A model generated the notes under the pieces. The model did no database searches, was not told the origin of the DNA, and saw nothing but the letters and a program-made list of their open reading frames with translations. From G963676095 sp963676095 (lineage in GTDB: Bacteria > Bacteroidota > Bacteroidia > Bacteroidales > Prolixibacteraceae), in the NCBI GenBank assembly GCA_963676095.1, contig OY781040.1, forward strand, positions 5,828,001 through 5,892,000: 64,000 bases of DNA, read 5' to 3'. Below, one piece after another: positions 44,738 through 52,584 of this stretch (positions are counted from its first letter, which is position 1; every line of letters starts with the position of its first letter). The translations under genes and the position numbers were made by a program.

Positions 44738-46066
44738 ATGGAAATGACCGAAGATAAACAAATAAAGCAGTCTGGCCGAACAGAAGAAGTTCAAGACATT
44801 ATTGACCGGATGCCGTATAGAACGGGCAAGGTCGTTATGATGCTGATATGTGGACTTGCTATCCTGTTGCTCTTATTCGGTTGGTTGATTGAATACCCTG
44901 AAACGGTCTCCGGTTCGGTTTCCATAACCGCCAGTCAGGCACCAGTTCATTTAGTTGCAAACGCATCAGGAAAAATACATTTATTAAAACATAACCGGGA
45001 TACATTAGATGAGAATGAGATCATTGCTTTCGTTGAAAATCCAGCCGATCTGGATGACATGACAGATCTTGAACACTTTATAAAAAAAATACAGCTTGAT
45101 TCCCTGATCCAAAATCCAGAGAAAATAAAGTTGCCGGGTGGAACAGTCTTGGGCGAGTTAAGTTCTACGTACTTTGATTTTAACGATGCTTTTGAGAAAA
45201 TGGTGCAATATCAGACAGAAAAACCATATGAAAAGAAAAAAGATGGATTGAAATCTCAACTAGCTTACCAAATAAAAATATTTAAGCATAACCGGGAACA
45301 AATGAATACAAAATCCAAAACCCTAAGTATTTCTCAAAAAAACATGCACCGCGACAGTTTATTATTCAAAACAGCAGCAATTGCGGAACTGGAACTTGAT
45401 AAATCGACGGCCGACTATTTGAGCTTATTGGAGAGCAATCAGTCTATACAAATAAAAGATGCTTCTTACCAGTTAGAAATAAATGATACCAGAAATCAAC
45501 TCCAGTTGCTTGAAACAGAGCAGGCAGAAAAGGAACAACAATTAACGATGAATTTGATAAGTGGGCTTAACAATCTACGTAGCGAGCTACAGAAATGGAA
45601 ACAACAATATCTTTTTATCACTCCTTTCGCTGGTACATTAGAATATTTGAACTTCTGGCGTGAAAACGATTTTCTTTCTGCAGGAGTCGAAACTTTTTCT
45701 GTATTGCCTGATGATAACCCGGTGATAGGACAAATTTATTTACCATCGAGTGGTGCCGGAAAAGTAGAGAAGGGACAAAAGGTCATCATAAAACTAGACA
45801 ATTATCCATATATGGAATATGGATCCATTGATGGTCAGGTTCATTCTGTTTCAAGGTTGACCAACCAGACTGAGCTTGTTTCCAATCAAGATATAGTTCC
45901 TACTTATATGATTAATGTTGATTTGCCCAAGCGGTTAACAACGAATTTTGGTTCTACCCTTGATTTCTGTTATGAACTCCAAGGTACAGCCGAAATTGTG
46001 ACAAAGCCCAGAAGGCTTTTGGAGCGACTGTTTGATAACCTTAAATATATCACCAGTAAAAAATAA
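44738..46066 (+). CDS. HlyD-family membrane-fusion adaptor
   Basis: A 442-residue protein with one N-terminal helix (residues about 34-54, VVMMLICGLAILLLLFGWLI). A biotinyl-lipoyl-like half (VHLVANASGKIHLLKHNRDT) and an alpha-helical hairpin (residues about 160-300, rich in Gln, Leu and Glu) follow. The closing beta domain (VIGQIYLPSSGAGKVEKGQK) ends at the second lipoyl half. This is the type I secretion adaptor pattern, linking an ABC exporter to an outer-membrane tunnel. No TolC-like gene is in the window, so the exit pore must be encoded elsewhere. Confidence 0.92.
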   Translation: MEMTEDKQIKQSGRTEEVQDIIDRMPYRTGKVVMMLICGLAILLLLFGWLIEYPETVSGSVSITASQAPVHLVANASGKIHLLKHNRDTLDENEIIAFVENPADLDDMTDLEHFIKKIQLDSLIQNPEKIKLPGGTVLGELSSTYFDFNDAFEKMVQYQTEKPYEKKKDGLKSQLAYQIKIFKHNREQMNTKSKTLSISQKNMHRDSLLFKTAAIAELELDKSTADYLSLLESNQSIQIKDASYQLEINDTRNQLQLLETEQAEKEQQLTMNLISGLNNLRSELQKWKQQYLFITPFAGTLEYLNFWRENDFLSAGVETFSVLPDDNPVIGQIYLPSSGAGKVEKGQKVIIKLDNYPYMEYGSIDGQVHSVSRLTNQTELVSNQDIVPTYMINVDLPKRLTTNFGSTLDFCYELQGTAEIVTKPRRLLERLFDNLKYITSKK

Positions 46067-46070
46067 ACAC

Positions 46071-47972
46071 ATGAAAATTGGTTTTTCGGTTATAATGCCG
46101 ACATATAATCAGGCGTCTTTCATAAGACGGGCGATCCTAAGTTTACAGAAGCAAACATATACTCAATGGGAGCTCATTATTATAAACGATGGTTGTACGG
46201 ATGAAACAGAGTCTTTTATAGCCGATTTTCTGACAGATTCTATGGTCACATATATAAAAAACAAGAATAATATGGGGCTAGGTTGTGCCATTAATCAAGG
46301 ATTGGATGTTGCAAAATATGAATACATCGCATATTTACCATCTGATGATTTTTACGACAAAAATCATCTTGAATCTTTAAAGCAAAAATTGGACGAGTCA
46401 AAAGATATAGTATTGACATTTAGTGGTTTCCGTTATGATGAGTCTGAAAGTGCAGGGCTTCTTGCTTACAGAAAAACTTTAGGGGTGAGAGCTGAATACA
46501 ATCTTATGCTGGTTCAAACCGCACATAGAAGAACAAAAGACAGATGGATTGAACGGGAAGAGTATGTATCTGATGATTTATTCTTTACATTCTGGAGAAA
46601 GCTAACAGATAAAGGAATATTTGTTCCAACAAAGACAGTAACATGTGAATGGACTAATCATCCGAACCAACGTCATCGAATTACAAGTGAGAAGTTTGGT
46701 GGTGGGCTTAATAAATACAGACATTACTATAGCGTTCAGAAGCCAATCAGGATGAGGACTACTAATTACAAGACTATTGACGAAAGCCAGATGTATATCC
46801 CTTTCAGGGATAAAAAAATTCCAAAGAAAGATCATCTAAAGATTCTACTGGTTGGAGAACTTGCATACAATTCTGAACGCGTATATGCTTTTGAAGAGGC
46901 AGGTCATAAATTATATGGACTTTGGGCTAAGCCTGCATTTTGTTTCTCTACCATTGGCCCTCTTCCATTCGGTAATGTCGAGGATATTCCCTACGAAAAT
47001 TGGCAAGAACGGGTAAAAGAAATAACGCCAGATATAATTTATGCTCAGCTAAGTACAGGAGCTATTAATCTTGCTCACGAAGTACTAAAGGCCGGTACAG
47101 GAATTCCCTTCGTTTGGCATTTTAAAGAGGGTCCACATGAAGCAATGAAGATGGGTTTATGGGACAAATTGATTGATCTTTATACATATGCTGACGGGAA
47201 AATCTACTTGAATGATGAGATCAAAGACTGGTTTGAACTGTTTGTACCTGCCCGGCTAAAGGCTACTCCTGTTTATATTTTAGACGGAGACCTACCCAAA
47301 GCAAACTGTTTTAATGGTACATTTTCGGAAAAGTTATCAGCTTCTGATGGAGCAATACATACAGTAATTGTCGGAAGAATTGTAGGGATAAGTCCCCATG
47401 ATATACGAATATTGGCCAACAATAATATCCATGTCCATGTGTATAATGAGAATCATATCTCAGAGAAGATGGTAATGTATAAGTTTAGGAAGGCAGCTCC
47501 GGAACATTTTCATGTAGAGCCGCATTGCTCCCAATTTGGTTGGGTAAAAGAATTTTCTAAATATGATGCTGGATGGCTTCATTGTTTCGATAGTTTAAAT
47601 GAAAAGTCTTTGATGCAGGCAGGGTGGTCTGACCTGAATATTCCGGCTCGAATAAATACATTAGCTGCTGCAGGGATCCCCATGATTCAAAAACGAAATT
47701 CCAATCATATTGTTGCCATGCGAAATTATATTGATAAATATGGTATGGGGATATTTTATAACACGATCAACGAACTGATATTTCAAATGCAGGATAAGGA
47801 ATTATTAAACAAAGTGGAACAGAACGTCAGGGAACACCGGTTCGAATTTACTTTTGACTATCATATCCCTGCTATTATTAATTTTTTCAAACAAGTGATT
47901 AAGGAATCCGGGCAAAATCAAAAATATGAAAAAAGATCTGCAAAGAATAGCAAATACACTCGTACTGTATAG
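46071..47972 (+). CDS. Two-domain glycosyltransferase (GT2 plus GT-B-like), intact copy
   Basis: I choose the ATG at 46071, four bases after the adaptor stop, since it opens with MKIGFSVIMPTYNQ. The 633-residue product starts with a GT2 domain: SVIMPTYNQ, WELIIINDGCTDE and YLPSDDFY (DxD). A second part from about residue 260 resembles GT-B enzymes: LKILLVGELAYNSERV, PLPFGNVEDIPYENW, VWHFKEGP, HTVIVGRIVGIS, NIPARINTLAAAGIPMI. Fusion of two transferases suggests stepwise addition of sugars to one acceptor. The last 47 bases overlap the next LanC-like gene. Some Bacteroidota families of this type lie near leader peptides (glyco_rSAM-like), but no radical SAM gene is here. Confidence 0.85.
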   Translation: MKIGFSVIMPTYNQASFIRRAILSLQKQTYTQWELIIINDGCTDETESFIADFLTDSMVTYIKNKNNMGLGCAINQGLDVAKYEYIAYLPSDDFYDKNHLESLKQKLDESKDIVLTFSGFRYDESESAGLLAYRKTLGVRAEYNLMLVQTAHRRTKDRWIEREEYVSDDLFFTFWRKLTDKGIFVPTKTVTCEWTNHPNQRHRITSEKFGGGLNKYRHYYSVQKPIRMRTTNYKTIDESQMYIPFRDKKIPKKDHLKILLVGELAYNSERVYAFEEAGHKLYGLWAKPAFCFSTIGPLPFGNVEDIPYENWQERVKEITPDIIYAQLSTGAINLAHEVLKAGTGIPFVWHFKEGPHEAMKMGLWDKLIDLYTYADGKIYLNDEIKDWFELFVPARLKATPVYILDGDLPKANCFNGTFSEKLSASDGAIHTVIVGRIVGISPHDIRILANNNIHVHVYNENHISEKMVMYKFRKAAPEHFHVEPHCSQFGWVKEFSKYDAGWLHCFDSLNEKSLMQAGWSDLNIPARINTLAAAGIPMIQKRNSNHIVAMRNYIDKYGMGIFYNTINELIFQMQDKELLNKVEQNVREHRFEFTFDYHIPAIINFFKQVIKESGQNQKYEKRSAKNSKYTRTV

Positions 47973-48831
47973 TTATCATGTGAATAACAACGGGCTTTTA
48001 GCTGGAAAAATGGGAATTATCTTGTTCTTTTATCGCTATGCCCAGTTTGCCGACAATGAATATTATCGTGATTTTGCCGGTGATATGCTTGATGGAGTCC
48101 TAAGAACTGCTGGAACAACATCTAATGACTTTGAGAATGGACTAACAGGCATTGGATGGGCTGTAAACTATCTTCTGAAAAATAATCTGGTTGAAGGAGA
48201 AGTAAATGATGTTTTACAAGATGTTGATAAAAAGATCTTTGCTCAGGTAAAATGCGACCCTGAAGTTTCTGTTTTTGGACAAGGTATTTATTTGCTGAAT
48301 AGATTAAAAGATAATCTGAAATTTGAAAAGTTAATTCCGAACGCTTTAGACTTCTGTTATAGTGGTTTGAGAGAATACAAAGGTACAATTTCGCTCTATC
48401 ATATAAATTCGATATTATACTTCTTAATTGAAATCGATAAAACAAAAAAATATACAGATAAGGTCAAATCCATAAGAAATTTGATTCCATCAATACTGAA
48501 AAAAATTTGGGAACAAAAAGTTTTTGATTCTTCCGACATAATCATCTTTGATAATATACTGGCAAATGTAGAAGCCACCCAAAGGTCGCAATGGAATCAG
48601 ATTTTAATAAGCAGGCCTCATGATATATGCTGTAAGTCAGACACTATGGAACATTATATCCGCAGCGCTTGGTTACATGAGTTATATTTTGGACAAGTAA
48701 ATCTAAAAAAGCCATCTTCCAATGACATAAAGGACTTTATTAATCAAAAACAAGAAAGTATTACTCTGGATGACTTTTTATTTATGAGAGGATTGGCCGG
48801 ATTTGGATATGCGTTATTATCAGCGAGATAA
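47926..48831 (+). CDS. LanC-like protein without visible zinc ligands, copy 2
   Basis: A 301-residue protein with the same three turns: NNGLLAGKMGIILFFYRYAQ, NGLTGIGWAVNYLLKNN and MRGLAGFGYALLSAR. No CHG or second ligand cysteine is seen. Its start lies inside the end of the upstream glycosyltransferase gene (47-base overlap), so the two are translated together. The cysteine-peptidase effector gene begins 43 bases after its stop. The repeated pairing of this family with the glycosyltransferase, in three copies, argues for a common complex. Confidence 0.7.
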   Translation: MKKDLQRIANTLVLYSYHVNNNGLLAGKMGIILFFYRYAQFADNEYYRDFAGDMLDGVLRTAGTTSNDFENGLTGIGWAVNYLLKNNLVEGEVNDVLQDVDKKIFAQVKCDPEVSVFGQGIYLLNRLKDNLKFEKLIPNALDFCYSGLREYKGTISLYHINSILYFLIEIDKTKKYTDKVKSIRNLIPSILKKIWEQKVFDSSDIIIFDNILANVEATQRSQWNQILISRPHDICCKSDTMEHYIRSAWLHELYFGQVNLKKPSSNDIKDFINQKQESITLDDFLFMRGLAGFGYALLSAR

Positions 48832-48874
48832 TATATGTGTACGCTATTTTATTGTTCAACTAATTTATTTTATT

Positions 48875-49816
48875 ATGAGAAAAAAACTAACAAGAGACAG
48901 CTTTAGTGCACTGAGAAGTCAGGCAATCGTGTTGAATGAAGATCAACAAAGAACCGTCAGGGGGGGAGGCTATTTTGATGATTATGGGATTGGGTATTAT
49001 GATAATCAAGGAAATTATTATTGGTTTAGGACACAGGAAGATAGCAACAGCTCTCCTGACTTTTCTGGTGACTCGTGGAGTTCCATCGCTTCTAGCTCTG
49101 GATCTGGCAGTGAATTATTTAATTACAATCCTTCTTCAGGGTATGGAACTTCCGTCAATCCTATTTCAATAGAAGACTATAATACTTTAGCAAGAATGGG
49201 AAATGATACATGGCAAGGGGGCTACGTTGAAGACTTTGGCTATGTTAATGTATATGCTTCGTCTGTTGACTATGGAAACTCCATTTTTCTGGCAGGGTCC
49301 TGGTGCGCTTATGGAGACTATAATAATCCGGTATCTATATCTGATCTTTATGAACTAGTAGAGGATGGAAGATGGCATGGAGGCTATGTCCAAGGTACGG
49401 GGTATGTTACCGAAATGTCTGGAGGCGGAATTGATGATAATGACTGTTTTTTTGAAGCAGTAGCTTACATTGGAAGCTGGTTGAATTATAATGATTATGG
49501 CTACAATGGCTGGTTTAATCTTTACGGTCAAAAATTTGGTATCCAGGCTCAACTAAATGCAATCCAAAGCGGTGTTTTAGCCTCTAATGCTATCGATTTT
49601 TTAGATGATTATTTTACAGTGTCACAAGTCACTTATTATTCTCTCGGTTCAGAGCAAAATCTAGGATTTTTAAATGTGGGATCAGGAGGTCATGCAGTTT
49701 TGGTACACAGTTACGATTACAATACAGGACTGATTACATATTTTGATCCTGATTCAAATAGTTATAATGTTGCTTCTCCATCAGAGTTTTCCGCAATTTA
49801 TAGTGTAGAACGTTAA
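48875..49816 (+). CDS. Double-glycine leader fused to a papain-like cysteine peptidase domain (putative exported effector)
   Basis: The ATG at 48875 gives a typical leader: MRKKLTRDSFSALRSQAIVL, then NEDQQRTVRGGG with G30-G32. The 280-residue cargo is Tyr/Gly/Ser-rich and contains two related units. NPISIEDY...TWQGGYVEDFGYV (about 95-145) and NPVSISDL...RWHGGYVQGTGYV (about 151-200) are each followed by a GSWxxYxDY segment. The C-terminal part has C191 (DNDCFFEAVAY), H273 (SGGHAVLVHSYDY) and D291 (TYFDPDSNSY), the order and spacing of papain-like or C39-like peptidases. The next gene encodes a small secreted protein. I infer an exported cysteine-peptidase toxin; the enzymatic claim needs structure or assay. 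Confidence 0.75.
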   Translation: MRKKLTRDSFSALRSQAIVLNEDQQRTVRGGGYFDDYGIGYYDNQGNYYWFRTQEDSNSSPDFSGDSWSSIASSSGSGSELFNYNPSSGYGTSVNPISIEDYNTLARMGNDTWQGGYVEDFGYVNVYASSVDYGNSIFLAGSWCAYGDYNNPVSISDLYELVEDGRWHGGYVQGTGYVTEMSGGGIDDNDCFFEAVAYIGSWLNYNDYGYNGWFNLYGQKFGIQAQLNAIQSGVLASNAIDFLDDYFTVSQVTYYSLGSEQNLGFLNVGSGGHAVLVHSYDYNTGLITYFDPDSNSYNVASPSEFSAIYSVER

Positions 49817-49845
49817 TTAAATAACCTAACAATAAATCAATTCCA

Positions 49846-50442
49846 ATGAAAAATCTACTAATGATAATTTTTAGTCTAATAGCTATTAATGGCGTTGGAC
49901 AGGAAAAGTTAATTCCTATTACAGAACCAAAAATACAGATCAACAATCAGGTCGGGTCTCAAACAGACACGATAGTCGATGTAGTATATACAGATAATAG
50001 AAATAATTCAGATCGGCCCGATGCAATTTTTTTGAATGGCAAACTGACAAAGGGACTTATACTCCAGTCATTGAACCCTCAATTAATAGATAGTTTTCAT
50101 ATCAAAAAAGAAAATCTTGAAATAGAGAATAAGAAATATTACGCACAACTATATATCCAATTGAAAGAGGGGAGTACTCCCCGATTGGTTTCGCTATCTG
50201 ACATGAAAGAAAAATATGCAGGCATCTACAAGTTACCCGCAGTGTTTTTATTAAATAATGAAGTCATAAAAGGCAATTACAATACTTGCTTTGTTGATGA
50301 GAGTTACATTCTTAGAATCATCATTACAGAAGTTCGGAATCAGGAAGAAAATCTTCATTTTAACTTGATAAACCTATTAACAAAAACAGAAGAAAACTTA
50401 AAGAAATCCAAAGAGATACGGATTCGCGACAATTCTGAGTAG
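49846..50442 (+). CDS. Small secreted protein behind the cysteine peptidase, candidate immunity protein
   Basis: A 198-residue protein with signal peptide MKNLLMIIFSLIAINGVGQ. Its body is soluble and shows no motif I recognise; notable is DAIFLNGKLTKGLILQSLNP, and a helical tail NLLTKTEENLKKSKEIRIRD. It starts 29 bases after the peptidase stop. The gene order (leader-peptidase then secreted small protein) repeats that at 37155-38566, so a cognate immunity role is plausible. A TonB-box-like or CarboxypepD-like function cannot be excluded from sequence alone. Confidence 0.6.
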   Translation: MKNLLMIIFSLIAINGVGQEKLIPITEPKIQINNQVGSQTDTIVDVVYTDNRNNSDRPDAIFLNGKLTKGLILQSLNPQLIDSFHIKKENLEIENKKYYAQLYIQLKEGSTPRLVSLSDMKEKYAGIYKLPAVFLLNNEVIKGNYNTCFVDESYILRIIITEVRNQEENLHFNLINLLTKTEENLKKSKEIRIRDNSE

Positions 50443-50479
50443 AATGTGACAAAATAATTGTCGATATCGGGAATGTTGA

Positions 50480-50635
50480 ACTCAGTTTATAGTTATTACT
50501 TCGAATTATACTCCTCAGCCAGGAGATATTGTCATACATGAAGCCGTTAGTGGTCATCCATATGGTCATATTGCAATGTCCGATGGTGACCAACGGATTT
50601 CAGATTTCGCACAAACTGATATGTTTGGCATATAG
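50480..50635 (+). pseudogene. C-terminal relic of a peptidoglycan-amidase-like protein
   Basis: The open frame reads NYTPQPGDIVIHEAV then SGHPYGHIAMSDGDQRISDF and AQTDMFG. PGDIV followed by YGHIAM and SDF is the pattern of C-terminal halves of NlpC/P60 or CHAP-type amidases, where the histidine is catalytic. The cysteine-bearing N-terminal part is absent and no start codon fits. It may be the tail of a third cargo enzyme, lost by recombination. The downstream DUF3828-like gene would then be its former partner. Confidence 0.55.
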
Positions 50636-50687
50636 AAATTCACAAGACTATACTATCCTCTGATAAAACTGATAAAACAATAAAGCT

Positions 50688-51606
50688 ATGAGATTAAGAA
50701 TAATCTATTTGTTATTATTGTATTATGCTACTCTTTTTCCTTCCACTGCTTACTGTAACCATATACCGACAGAGCCGACCGAAGTACAGGAAAACAATGA
50801 AGAAAAAGATGTTGTAATACCGGACACCACTGCCATGCAGGAAACCGTCCATATGATTAAGGATTTCTACATGACTTATACAACTCCTGTTTTATCCGAT
50901 AGCTCTTCCCCTGATTCTCTCATGGAAAAGTATTTGACCAGAAGACTGATAGAAAAAGTGGAAAGAATGAGAACAGCAATAGGCGCCGATCCCATTATTC
51001 GTGCACAAGATTTCACTGAAGATGCCAGAAAAACATTAGATATAAAATATTTAGACGGAAATTGGTTTATGGTTGGCTATAGCTATTCCTTGTTCGGAAG
51101 TAAAGATACCGTTTATACGAATATTCCATTAAGAGTAACCCAAACAGACGGACGGTACCTGATCGATTATATCACACCGGAATGGAATGGTTCCCTTTAC
51201 GGAGACAGTTTGCTGTATGATCATCCTATGCCGCAACCGATAGATGCTTCCGCTCCTCTGTCATTACTGAAAACTTTTTATGCTGCCTATACGATGACAT
51301 ATTGTAGTATGCCTGAAGAACTGATATCTCAACTTGCAGCGTTACGTGAAAAGTATTTAACCCCCCAATGCTTTGGCTCAATTTGCGTCTACAGCAAATG
51401 AGTATAGTCTGGATGGTTCAATGGGATACGATCTAATGATTGACTATTTTGATTTTGACCGGTTGTGGCTTCCTTCCGTAAAATTTACCCAACTGGATGA
51501 AGACACTTACCAAATGTGTTACACAAAGTGGAAAACTCCCTGTACCATTGAGCTAAAAATAATCAGGCAAGGTAAGGAATACCGGATTGACAGCATAATC
51601 AGGTAG
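50688..51606 (+). pseudogene. Broken DUF3828-like secreted protein gene, copy B
   Basis: Signal peptide (IIYLLLLYYATLFPSTAYC) followed by the same two halves as copy A at 32995. Here the frame is shifted by an extra C in a run of six (51361-51366), giving a short wrong tail that stops at 51401. The second half resumes in another frame through to 51606. Sequence from 50903 on is nearly identical to copy A, but the signal-peptide end is different, so the two are chimeras. Both breaks fall at the same spot. Confidence 0.75.
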
Positions 51607-51654
51607 GTCCGATTGCTAAATAAGTTCCAATAGACACTCATCAAATAGAATACT

Positions 51655-52584
51655 ATGATCAGTACAACCCGGTTCGCTTTACAGGTCCTTATCACCTTCG
51701 GTTTTTTTGAAACAACTTTAGCCCAGAAGGATATTCCGGGAGCAACTTTTCCGATATATGAAGTCGGAGATTCCATAACTACTTGTGAATCGAATTTTAA
51801 AAACTTATTGAATAACTGGACTGAGAAAAATATAGCTAATGCCGGCGAATACGGGTTCTTTGACTATTCCTTTGTCGAAACAATTACCGATTCTGCCAAA
51901 TTTAATTTTTATCGCAATTATTTCTCCGGAATTGAACCCGTCTATAGCGCTATTCGTAACATGTTTGAGGAAGATAGTAAGGGATTTAAGAGATCCGGAT
52001 TTTTTATTCGTCCGGGTTTTATTCATCGTGAAATTTATGACACAAGAGGACTGACTGAGAGTGCCAAAATGATATTGACAGAAGATTTCAGGCAGAAGGC
52101 CAAGCGTATCTTAACGCAAGATTTTAATATCGACACAATGAATCTCAATTATTACTCCTTCGGATGTAGTAGAATAGATACAATTGTTGAATTAGGCCTT
52201 TCTTTTAATTCTTATGGAACGGAAAGACATTATTACGGTTATGATGCAGCTTCCCCGGATTCCATATCAAAAAATTATATTGACATTATTATTAAAAAAG
52301 AAAGAAAAGCAGAGGAACTGAGTCCATGTGAATTAAGAAATTTACTATTGGACCAGATATTAATAGAGCGGGTTAATTGTCAGTTGTTATTTAACGAACA
52401 AGTTAGCATTGGCGATAAAGTGTATCTGATCAAATTTGCCTATAATGGAAAATTTTATTCCAATTATGTCGTTTGCATGGATAATCTGGAGCAAGCTGAC
52501 CCCCTAAGACCGGAGGTTTTTTGTCAAAATAAGCGGCAAGGAACAACTGCCATTCCGGCGGATGCTGGTTCTTCGTCAAATTAG
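51655..52584 (+). CDS. Secreted protein of unknown family, 3' end replaced by ISL3
   Basis: Signal peptide MISTTRFALQVLITFGFF then ETTLAQ. The mature part opens with FPIYEVGDSITTCESNFKNL, which is shared with the partial gene at 63679 (TIYEYGDSLTSCESNFENL). Further blocks are YSFVETITDSAKFNFYRNYF and CSRIDTIVELGLSFNSYGTE. No known domain is recognised. The last six codons (GSSSN and stop) lie inside the left inverted repeat of the ISL3 element, which starts at 52567, so the natural C-terminus is lost or altered. Position after an effector partner gene suggests another member of the same system. Confidence 0.65.
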   Translation: MISTTRFALQVLITFGFFETTLAQKDIPGATFPIYEVGDSITTCESNFKNLLNNWTEKNIANAGEYGFFDYSFVETITDSAKFNFYRNYFSGIEPVYSAIRNMFEEDSKGFKRSGFFIRPGFIHREIYDTRGLTESAKMILTEDFRQKAKRILTQDFNIDTMNLNYYSFGCSRIDTIVELGLSFNSYGTERHYYGYDAASPDSISKNYIDIIIKKERKAEELSPCELRNLLLDQILIERVNCQLLFNEQVSIGDKVYLIKFAYNGKFYSNYVVCMDNLEQADPLRPEVFCQNKRQGTTAIPADAGSSSN

